A stretch of 28,642 bases of DNA, from the NCBI GenBank assembly GCA_007136585.1, contig SLGR01000257.1:1-28642 (forward strand), read 5' to 3'. Made by a program: the position numbers and the translations under genes. The notes under the pieces are model-generated. The model was not told the origin of the DNA. It made no database searches and worked only from the letters and a program-made list of their open reading frames with translations. Positions within the stretch are counted from its first letter, which is position 1. Each line of letters opens with the position of its first letter. This DNA comes from Candidatus Sumerlaeota bacterium. GTDB taxonomy: Bacteria > CG03 > SLGR01. This document shows, piece by piece, positions 9,201-13,449 of the stretch.

Positions 9201-11875
9201 TCCCAGTACTCTTCTTCCAGGGGCTCGTGCGAGCCGTCACCAGTCTGAGAGAAACTCCTGTCAAAGGCGATCCCTATAAACCTGACCTCCGTGAACTTGA
9301 TATCAACTTCGCCTGCAGGATCACCGAAGGAATCTACCCCGAGGTAAGCTCTTACGCTTACAAACCCGTACTCATCCGAAGTAAGCTGCGCGGTATATGT
9401 CCCGTCACCGTTATCTGTAACCACAGAGAGTTCCCCATCTCCCGAGAGTACCACCATATATACATCATCTCCCCCGGCGGAGCGTATATTCCCCTGTGCG
9501 TCGCGCACGGTAACCGTAATAGTTGAGACCTCCACCCCCGCGAGTATATCGCTGCCCGGGGAAGCCGTGACCTCCGAAACCCCCGCATCGGGATCTCCGG
9601 GAACAAACGTGACGTCAACCGTTCCTATGACAGGACCCCCGGGACCCTCAAGATGCGCCGTTACGGTAACAGAAGAAGCCACAGTAGTGGAAAGAGTTGC
9701 CTCGTAAGTGCCGTCTTCATTATCGGTTACGGCGCTCAGGATTCCCGGGGCCGATAAAAATACCGTATCACCCCCGGCAGAACATAAGTTTCCGTACATA
9801 TCACGGAGGGTTACCGTGAGTGTCGAGGAATCAACCCCGTCTGCTGTAAGACCTGAGACCGGGTCCGCCGCTATACTGGAATACCCGGCCGAAGGTTCTG
9901 CCGCCGTTACGGTCAAGGTAAAGTCGCCTATCTCAACCCAGGTATCCTGCCTGATCTCAACCTCAACCGGCACATCCTCGTAAATACCCGCCGTATACTC
10001 TGCAAATGATACTAAAACAGATCCTCCTATGAAAGGCGACGCGGCAGAATATAAATCACCCATTCTGACGTTATAATTTCCGCTCACCGGGTCGTCATTT
10101 GTATCGGCTAAATTCATTGTTACATAAATAAGTTCGCCTGCTTCTACAGTATCTTCCCCGAGAGAAACAGAAGAGTTTCCGGCATCAACATCAATCGCCG
10201 TTATGGTAAGCTCGGTCGGCTCACCGCGCTCAAACTCAATCAAAAGGACCAGGAACTCTCCGGCGGCAGTAAGTTCTCCGCTGAGGTAAGTATCAAAGAC
10301 GGTCAGGGTGCTCCCCTCGCCGGTAATATCATAATCTCCTTCAGGCCCCTTAATAAGGGTGTACTCTCCCACGGTTACAGTAGATATGGAAACGGCGTCG
10401 TTCCAGGTCACTGAGGTCTCAATATCACCGGGAGAATAGAGAGAGTAATCTGCAGATTCGGGAGATATGCTTGCGGGAACCGGAGGAACGTTATTCTCTA
10501 CAGCCAGGTCGCTGAAACCCCCGAGGACCCCGCCGGCTTCAGTTGTGACTTCTCCGGGAGTATAAGTAAGAGTAACCGTATCTCCGTAAGATACAGTATC
10601 GCCGTCTACTGTAAGATTTATGAGAAAGAAATTCTCATCCCGAGATGCCTCGCTGAAATACTGAGCGGGCCCTTCGTTTATACTGTAAGAAAAACTGTCT
10701 TCTTCTCCGGAAGGATCCCCCATTTCCCGGTCAAATTCAATGGATATGAGCGTGCCGGACTGGTCTGTTGAGGCGCCTGTAACTTCCGGGGGAGTAACTC
10801 TCAGAAACGCGTCGTCGGCATTAATATAACCGAATTGGTCTCCCTTGCCTATAAGCCTCAGGCGGGCGTAAGCCGCCCCTGAAGGCGAAATTGATGATGA
10901 AGAAAAATACACTACCTCTTCCCATTCCTCAAAAACCGCTCCCGTTAAAGGGTAACTGCTTATTGAGACATAGCTTTCGTCAAGCCATTCCACCTGCGCA
11001 AGAAAGCTGTAATCAGAAGGCTCCTCCCCATCGGTAGGATCCGACACTAAAGCCGAAGCTCCAAAATCGTATTCTGTATCAGGGTATACCGAGACAGGAT
11101 AAGAGATCGCTTCGGGGCTCTGACCCTGGATAATGCCCAAGAGCACGGACCAGTCCCCTGTTATCCCCCAGTCTGTCCTGTAAGAATCTATTGCTGGAAT
11201 CTCCCAGGAATCGGCACCCGTCTGGGCTACAGCCCCCTGGCTTAGATCGCTGTTGGGAATAAGGTTATCCCCGTCACCCAGTCTTATGAAAACATCATCG
11301 GTAAAAACAGACGCCTCAGAAGCTGACTCGTCCCGAAGGGCCTGAATTATAAGCCGGGCAGATTCAGTATCTGCCGGGGCCTCGGCCGATAGGCTGAATT
11401 CCTCCCACTCCTCCAGCAAAGTAAAGGCGGACCCTTCCGCAGGCTCCAGCCCCAGCTCCTGATCATCTTCATCCAGCCACTGGATCTGTACGCGGTAAGT
11501 ATAATCCCCGTGGTCAATACCAAAATCCAGAGTATCCCGGAGATATCCCCAGGCCCCGAAAGTATAGGTGTCTCCGGAGGTCACCTGGGCAGTGGGGGTT
11601 ATGACTTTCCAGGTATCGTTATAATCATTTTGAAGGTTCCTGTTGAACTCAACGGACCAGTCCGCGGTGCGGGCCTGGGAGTTCGAGCGCCAGGTTAATG
11701 AAGAAAAAATCCAATCCTCCGCAGTAGTTACACATATTCCCTCATCCTCAAAACCCGGGTTTACGATAAGGTTGGACGCTGTTACCGCTCCGGGTGAAAA
11801 AACAAGGGATAAAAGAAACAGAAACCGGACGGTTTTTCCGCGTGACCCCTTAAAAAGCTGTTTAAATCCTGACAT
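245..11875 (-). CDS. Giant multidomain secreted surface protein (3876 aa) with T9SS-type C-terminal sorting domain
   Basis: The start at 11875 is preferred over an in-frame ATG at 11911 because AAGGAG sits 7 nt upstream of it and it begins a clean signal peptide (about 1-33, ending AVTA). Modules in order, by eye: two jelly-roll carbohydrate-binding-like units beginning NLIVNPGFE and NLIPNSDL (35-200, 204-360); SwmB-like Ig (361-463); X2-like (468-560); two invasin-like Ig repeats (663-760, 764-861); an unnamed module (864-1110); FN3 (1113-1220); a BNR/Asp-box propeller (1224-1596); two FN3 (1601-1785); a second unnamed module (1789-2034); Ig, SwmB and more Ig/FN3 (2034-2881); a third SwmB (2881-2987); FN3/Ig (to 3633); a beta-rich region (3634-3783); and a C-terminal sorting-type domain (3787-3876). 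No catalytic site is evident. It is probably exported by Sec, then across the outer membrane by a T9SS-like route, as an adhesin or glycan-binding surface protein. The role is inferred; the architecture is seen. Confidence 0.9.
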   Translation of the reverse strand: MSGFKQLFKGSRGKTVRFLFLLSLVFSPGAVTASNLIVNPGFEDEGICVTTAEDWIFSSLTWRSNSQARTADWSVEFNRNLQNDYNDTWKVITPTAQVTSGDTYTFGAWGYLRDTLDFGIDHGDYTYRVQIQWLDEDDQELGLEPAEGSAFTLLEEWEEFSLSAEAPADTESARLIIQALRDESASEASVFTDDVFIRLGDGDNLIPNSDLSQGAVAQTGADSWEIPAIDSYRTDWGITGDWSVLLGIIQGQSPEAISYPVSVYPDTEYDFGASALVSDPTDGEEPSDYSFLAQVEWLDESYVSISSYPLTGAVFEEWEEVVYFSSSSISPSGAAYARLRLIGKGDQFGYINADDAFLRVTPPEVTGASTDQSGTLISIEFDREMGDPSGEEDSFSYSINEGPAQYFSEASRDENFFLINLTVDGDTVSYGDTVTLTYTPGEVTTEAGGVLGGFSDLAVENNVPPVPASISPESADYSLYSPGDIETSVTWNDAVSISTVTVGEYTLIKGPEGDYDITGEGSTLTVFDTYLSGELTAAGEFLVLLIEFERGEPTELTITAIDVDAGNSSVSLGEDTVEAGELIYVTMNLADTNDDPVSGNYNVRMGDLYSAASPFIGGSVLVSFAEYTAGIYEDVPVEVEIRQDTWVEIGDFTLTVTAAEPSAGYSSIAADPVSGLTADGVDSSTLTVTLRDMYGNLCSAGGDTVFLSAPGILSAVTDNEDGTYEATLSTTVASSVTVTAHLEGPGGPVIGTVDVTFVPGDPDAGVSEVTASPGSDILAGVEVSTITVTVRDAQGNIRSAGGDDVYMVVLSGDGELSVVTDNGDGTYTAQLTSDEYGFVSVRAYLGVDSFGDPAGEVDIKFTEVRFIGIAFDRSFSQTGDGSHEPLEEEYWEGLAISGLDEGVYSLYIDDGEDRYELIYDDGEWVTINISTPIPHGYPPYDPGQMLFTAEDALEVVLGTYSWTGQEMVIPSTPTLKNIDGSEWSYFAPIGQNILFIPEGTDTLQWDNFEGFSNDGMTDFDSVYYHLEDPTDNPADPVIISSGTYTDGAPESIILTLDEPLETGRFYNLYIEFSAVRLLDGSGGEGVLEKYGEIYQVMRKTEVTLSVPRPGRVDTLHAEPSGLEGGVILSWEAPGTVEDLSALEEGSLYAIQYSTWAGVEWSASAAVEYGIAESTHGVTPGDLVSHSLYMEDDREYFFKIWHKNHFDIWSSSSNLVSAAAVSNTGVIVDGAEPDRHLTPGNNARGMVRTSSGDLYMVYVKDDGGYKVFVSSSGDNGASWHSSEVAYAGEGPSAPSVAVDSEDRIHVVWAENSEGGSRLSYITSEDGENWSAVSLITEETGDDYGWEMPSVTADFYGGLHVIWQRGFQNIDDRQRVLYISSPAGEGWDSERTAIDYLPEVMQQWPALTVDSRGDIHAVWSQERMIRYSRNEEGQWSAPVNIGDPGDQLARDPSIAVCPQDNIHILWSGNDSQLIFEKRYSVSQDRGISWSAPEYIIGKLGHNQSRPSLAADREGNLHAVWRGRKSAEDTIFQILYTYFDAGSGEWEQNITVFTAGAEHQLDPVIRWSPWWNNEGTLDLAWVSEKSDSSFDLRFLSADTVNMGKGFLPPVKNLTGAADSESRIDWSWDPVDRADNYRVMDASDGEEVHDAGGDTEWAQEGLSPNASNHFYIKASDDYYSSVSESEIVFSLAAEPSGINVSGIFSSSATVSWNAGLNPDYTMWRVERSTDSAFNHIQLSTVTPGAWDGMTVSFTDTALKAETTYYWQVAAINGNGIQTGFDGPAEGVTLELGISIFLVEFEERFIQTTAGQVSPDTGENEQMAIMLSGISDELYTLHARAGSGEWVEFNSEYAEEMGSTVWLATITANYIIGGTADSVLFEARNRSDGEVAGSFLWHGPDEILAPPAPEIITTPSGWIWYDERLYIPAGTERIDFNEFAEFSFDEENWKLDNIYLEIYHHLGDEMHDFEEKVQHVDLDGPLGEGLDCWIEVGFFLVRPVPDEEELLKGGEGIFEENCLELYSVGRKTNIEARVRSIPDPVESRVNAADPESPEAESWFTFSIEVNDSEGMFISGFEPVEFEINHSGTGNLDIIGITEVGPGYYEVTVSYDTAETIDITVSLISVELDAQEIQSIVIREYVAPVPVSARTVLDTFYTLDGHPVILVEFNKEFDPDEWESIGNEVRDNFYYRVNGGPERGFDEGYPYSWWEPEDETLYLYADNFEFWLDQGSEINAGDEIRVGYNGGDLRAADGSLVGAFTGDSEVEVDNTLPYLRHYAVAETDPGPHTAGEAIEVTLTVRRSDDVKDAGYSGLYDVTVSGYLPAPLGGLGSFDGVSFEGDSTRVQDVDFSGGEVSADLILFSALLQEITFSLEDVSNPDTLPVSITPLPASADHLVVATQPVAGQRGDAEPVFAVQPVVLILDEYGNIADSAQTIEAAVSAGDWTLGGETQIEAVSGVAAFTDLTHNAAEDVFGAVIRFSDPLNGFPDVFSDPFDILDFPVPGLISPEDGKHVDDNNVVFKWSDAVPASNFKLQVTESGDGGFAEPSVDWTGGESEYQKFLSEGEYIWRVKGVYGEDESAWSDHWAVTVDTTAPRDVEFKVVELTTGNVLTYSLLAEDNFTPQNEIGFSIYFSTRGAYEEVEGWSAKVTGTQTITTPGHINPNTTWWFWTQASDRAGNTELSPWVSTVTYAVQPDGLYVYETFYSSVTISWDSDGNPEGTLYSILRSTDNITYDIEFRDTGDYVDGDIFFTDTGLEKGKTYYYKVAAVNLAGILTPDTGPVSVTMPDWPDLVSPGDGYITKADEVEFNWSAVDGASGYEFAVWPSGWEGAIGDFVLLSTGTTAIRVNVPDEGKDIREGSYYWSARALYELDPPTRWADPFEILIDTTPPSLLSASVEPGAPDELVLIYSEDLDGGSVPDPGDFSIGGEDGGELDVTSVDITESAVTLGLSALLSYGDGITLSYTRGANPLRDPAGNEAGEFTGESVTNNISAVLKGVVSYEGSVDTSGKNLVVALWLSPDMETEPDAMGFVESPLNFPVQYEVTGLELGADYYMVSTVFEGNFRFTEADPWYIHKDRDSLEEADPVHISEAETLLDFTLRDDLDNPLAQPAYDTEADSHFREEYDWSDGSPRRFYSINVSLDDRDAAARVVALSGPGIDGYFLLESEEDNGSLEWSTLFSTKTRITWEPEDEPNRPEGDPPYYYTLKVYETEGAYPAGEPDRVFTATVTAIMPIVTPVEPEPYTNLGVSLSRLAWDEIDSASGYRVILYDTGPENDQQNEILDSGNMREAEETDLPALTPGSYYFYRVFAWDSGRNSSMIDLPFSYRAPAGQLLLTAPGETREPRARNRGKSGAPSVAVVDSTVTVRTYASNSIWAVDTEFDGGVVLNIWDGSESHTEGPVNAVEGVVEYEISFNAAGSYYLHTSAAGLDDSVVTVMEVIELGIEQSIVSEETQPELPVAGNEFALSVSVRDSEGNPVSGLEIQDFNILSGGTGALILKHVQEDGETGEYTLVAEYSKAEIIDISVYVGGVAIGSVEVRVIPAIRAELEIVRVLSSSIDLKVSATDYYELSAEPYAFRISSYPPPSEIFSDTGWTGSDTHTWSGLSEGTTYWFAAVARDASGNFGWSQVLSTVTLSIPVYEDEEYSVETDDGQVRLTVPPTSIPTYALVLDLTPEQSARRSAADSKLPPGTRSDIVTPRNYMLMRHDGTPVDPDDIEGLLAGEEIILQINYPEGLTVSDINKLRVVRLNEADEEWEFIERDKLTVNRQERWIQARLTSLSVYSLVVEVYSDIGDVYVYPNPLKPGDPDYGSVPGGGIMVGNLTEKADIRIFSIAGELVDEISHSGGNSLRWAKADDLASGVYIMVITSGGDTETVKFAVVK
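248..517 (-). other. C-terminal T9SS type A/FlgD-like sorting domain of the giant protein
   Basis: The last 90 residues begin DVYVYPNPLKPGDPDYG, continue with GGGIMVGNL, then IRIFSIAGELVDEI, and finish with LASGVYIMVITSGG and a basic C-terminal end. This pattern (YPNPxKPG, a short beta-sandwich, 'IFxIAGE', 'ASGVY', terminal hydrophobic/basic strand) is typical of C-terminal sorting domains of type IX cargo and of FlgD-like Ig domains in Bacteroidota, Elusimicrobiota and related phyla. In characterised systems the domain is recognised for export and usually removed. Whether a complete T9SS exists in this genome cannot be seen here. Confidence 0.8.
5774..6511 (-). repeat. Second copy of an unnamed ~245-residue module in the giant protein
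   Basis: Residues about 1789-2034 match the module at 8546-9286. Shared landmarks in order are a leading EF/AF.R.F.QT segment, LSGI/ISGL followed by YTL/YSL, GEWV, LFEA/LFTA, a W.GPDE/W.GQE segment followed by a proline-rich P..P, LYIPAGT/LFIPEGT, NEFAEFS/DNFEGFS, IYHHL/VYYHL, then GGEGIFE/GGEGVLE and a closing RKT. I cannot assign it to a named family. The copies are diverged at the DNA level, so this is an old protein-level duplication. Confidence 0.75.
7088..8206 (-). other. BNR/Asp-box beta-propeller region of the giant protein
   Basis: About 370 residues contain Asp-box-like turns SGDNGASW, SEDGENW and SQDRGISW, and a repeated blade strand: IHVVWAE, LHVIWQR, IHAVWSQ, IHILWSG, LHAVWRG and a degenerate LDLAWVSE, with a first variant LYMVYVKD. 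This is the layout of sialidase-like or exo-alpha-sialidase-like propellers. I see no FRIP-type motif or obvious arginine triad, so it is more likely a structural or ligand-binding propeller than an active sialidase. Confidence 0.7.
8546..9286 (-). repeat. First copy of an unnamed ~245-residue module in the giant protein
   Basis: Residues about 864-1110, between the invasin-like Ig repeats and an FN3 domain. It begins VRFIGIAFDRSFSQTGDG and ends near VMRKTEVTLSVPRPG. It aligns along its length with the copy at 5774-6511; the best-conserved stretch is LFIPEGT through DSVYYHL. Acidic and aromatic residues are abundant, as in extracellular beta-sandwich domains. No named family is recognised. 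Confidence 0.75.
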
Positions 11876-11882
11876 ATTTTTA

Positions 11883-11888
11883 CTCCTT
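11883..11888 (-). promoter_or_regulatory. Ribosome-binding site that fixes the giant-protein start
   Basis: AAGGAG on the minus strand lies 7 nt upstream of the ATG at 11875. No comparable site precedes the upstream in-frame ATG at 11911, and only the downstream start gives a standard signal peptide. Confidence 0.75.
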
Positions 11889-12022
11889 TTTAATAAATCT
11901 GAATTTTCCACTCACTTCCCCGGACGAACTGACGGAGCATTTAAAAGACCCCGGTTCCGGGAAGAATTAAATCCGATATCAACTTTATATTTAACTGCAG
12001 GCTGCCTTTAATGAGTTGCTTT

Positions 12023-12075
12023 TTTTATGCGCTTAGCCTGTAATGGAAGGATACCCAGAACCAAGACGCATAAAA
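12023..12075. repeat. Perfect 9-bp inverted repeat in the giant-gene leader
   Basis: TTTTATGCG at 12023-12031 and CGCATAAAA at 12067-12075 are exact reverse complements separated by 35 nt. Both arms lie downstream of the predicted minus-strand promoter, so they fall in the 5' untranslated leader of the giant-protein mRNA and could form a stem-loop. The 5'-to-3' minus reading ends with the stem followed by an A-run, not a T-run, so it is not a standard terminator. It could equally be a DNA-binding site. Confidence 0.5.
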
Positions 12076-12104
12076 TCTGCGAATAGTGTTTTATTATGCC
12101 GGTA

Positions 12105-12133
12105 ATTTTCATTTAAAAAAAACTTCCTGTCAA
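12105..12133 (-). promoter_or_regulatory. Predicted sigma-70 type promoter of the giant-protein/PorV operon
   Basis: On the minus strand there is a consensus TTGACA (12128-12133), a 17-bp spacer containing a T8 run, and GAAAAT (12105-12110) as a 4/6 match to the -10 box. The transcript would start near 12098 and have a leader of about 220 nt. The efflux operon promoter has the same -10 and spacer length, which raises confidence. Confidence 0.5.
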
Positions 12134-12149
12134 GGCTTCGTCGGGAAGT
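12122..12149. repeat. Inverted repeat around the -35 box (operator or terminator-like hairpin)
   Basis: ACTTCC (12122-12127) and GGAAGT (12144-12149) are exact reverse complements, 16 nt apart, and enclose the TTGACA of the minus-strand promoter. Read on the minus strand the second arm is followed directly by eight T residues, so a transcript arriving from upstream could terminate here. Operator and terminator readings cannot be separated from sequence alone. Confidence 0.35.
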
Positions 12150-12247
12150 CTCAGAAACTCTTAAGCCCCCCTTAGATACTTACAATAACCCTGCGGCTCA
12201 TAACCCGGATACCCTTCCTTTTAAGTTTAATGAAATTTTAAATTTAC

Positions 12248-12253
12248 TATAAT
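12248..12253 (+). promoter_or_regulatory. Predicted -10 box for the orphan plus-strand gene
   Basis: A perfect TATAAT lies 49 bp upstream of the ATG at 12302 and follows a very AT-rich stretch (12219-12250). No good -35 hexamer is seen at 16-18 bp. The predicted leader of about 40 nt contains a small AAGGG/CCCTT stem (12271-12275 with 12284-12288), and the AAGGG arm is the only Shine-Dalgarno-like sequence, too far from the start codon to act normally. Confidence 0.45.
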
Positions 12254-12301
12254 ACCGCAGGAGTCTTTTAAAGGGATAACGAACCCTTACTGTATCGATA
12301 T

Positions 12302-13435
12302 ATGAATAAAAACTTTGAGAATTATTTTCAGGAAACCCTACGGGGTATAAGGGATATGGTTCCGGGAGGTTTCCCGGAGATTAGGGAGCTTTTCGGGGAT
12401 ATTAAACTCATTGCTTCATTCTCGCACTCAAACCCCAACCTTCCGGTAAACGAGGTCTACGGAAACTTTTTCCTGGACCGCCTTATTGAAGAGGCCGGGA
12501 TTGAGCCCTCTTCGGTTATGAACATAGCTTACGATAACCCTCTCCCCTCTTCCGACTCCCCCAGGGGGGACAGGATCCAGTACTCCGCGGTAAACCCCGT
12601 GATAATGGAGCCGGATATCCCCTACTCCTTCCAGAAGGATGCGGTTTATCAGGAGGGCTCGGTCTTTAAGGGAGGTATTAATATACTCCACAGCATCCCT
12701 GATGAGAACAGGGGAGCCTTTTCAGAGAGGATAGACCGGGTACATAAGATACTTAAAAGTTCCCTTTCCCCCGGCGGAGGGGGCCCTTCCGGAAAGATTC
12801 TCCAGGCGCGGCGGGAGTTCCTTGCGCTTACGGGGATTGGAAAGACCCGGGAGGTTCCTTTCTCCGGGCCCCCCACGGAGCTCTGCACCGGGGTCCTTGA
12901 GAAGCTCTGCCTTAAGGGGTACCCGTTCTGGGAGATGGAGCTGCCCCGGGAGTATGAGAAGTACAGGAGTAATACATTCTTTGTCGAGGGTATAGACAGG
13001 ACTGGCAGGAGAAACCCGGTTAAGATAAGAAACGGTTTCTTTGAGTTTAAGGACATTGACGGGGTAAGAAAAATACACCGGGACGATATATTCAGCGCTT
13101 TACGTTCCAGGGAGGTTATACCTACAATGCCCCTTGTTGTCCTGGGGCTCTCCGCGGGACCGGGGATACCCCATCTCGGGGGCAGGGTCTGGCCGGTTTA
13201 CGGACGCCCTATAGCCGGGCGTCTTATAAAGTGGCTGGGGCTCGGGGTTACCTCGGAGGATATAATAAAAACAACCGGGGGGCTTAAATCCCTGGGGGTC
13301 TATAAAAAGGAGAGGTCCTACTACGGGTTTCCGCTGGTTTACGCCACATTCGGAAGAAAAGAGATCAGAAACCGAATTACCTCCCCAAGCGGAAAAAGAG
13401 AAGAGCTTCAGCGCAGGGTCTACCCCTCTGATTAA
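12302..13435 (+). CDS. Orphan hypothetical protein, 377 aa
   Basis: I do not recognise this protein. It begins MNKNFENYFQETLRGIRDMV and has no signal peptide or membrane segment, so it is probably cytoplasmic. Visible points are a glycine/proline-rich stretch near residue 160 (SLSPGGGGPSGK), two closely placed cysteines (ELCTGVLEKLC) around residues 200-210, and a conserved-looking segment near 285-315 reading LSAGPGIPHLGGRVWPVYG followed by RPIAGRLIKWLGLG. It is the only clear plus-strand gene, has its own predicted promoter, and converges on the efflux operon with a 14-bp gap. There is no Shine-Dalgarno at normal spacing, so the start is moderately uncertain; M19 is a later alternative. Codon composition resembles the neighbours, so recent transfer is not suggested. 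Long uninterrupted frame and promoter position support a real gene. Confidence 0.75.
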   Translation: MNKNFENYFQETLRGIRDMVPGGFPEIRELFGDIKLIASFSHSNPNLPVNEVYGNFFLDRLIEEAGIEPSSVMNIAYDNPLPSSDSPRGDRIQYSAVNPVIMEPDIPYSFQKDAVYQEGSVFKGGINILHSIPDENRGAFSERIDRVHKILKSSLSPGGGGPSGKILQARREFLALTGIGKTREVPFSGPPTELCTGVLEKLCLKGYPFWEMELPREYEKYRSNTFFVEGIDRTGRRNPVKIRNGFFEFKDIDGVRKIHRDDIFSALRSREVIPTMPLVVLGLSAGPGIPHLGGRVWPVYGRPIAGRLIKWLGLGVTSEDIIKTTGGLKSLGVYKKERSYYGFPLVYATFGRKEIRNRITSPSGKREELQRRVYPSD

Positions 13436-13449
13436 CCCTCGGAAAAGTC

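Larger units (their letters stand above)
11876..12301. other. Divergent intergenic control region
   Basis: This stretch of 426 bp separates the giant-protein gene (minus) from the orphan gene (plus). It holds a minus-strand promoter (12105-12133), the long leader of the giant-protein gene with a perfect 9-bp inverted repeat (12023-12075), the ribosome-binding site AAGGAG (11883-11888), and a plus-strand promoter with a consensus -10 (12248-12253). No plausible additional ORF or known riboswitch class was recognised. Confidence 0.6.

Noticed and set aside
11876-11911. Upstream ATG at 11911 for the giant protein
   Set aside because: It lacks a Shine-Dalgarno and adds 12 charged residues before a normal signal peptide; ATG at 11875 has AAGGAG at 7 nt.
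12023-12075. Riboswitch in the leader of the giant gene
   Set aside because: The inverted repeat is real, but I could not match the loop to c-di-GMP or any other known riboswitch consensus, so it is reported only as a repeat.
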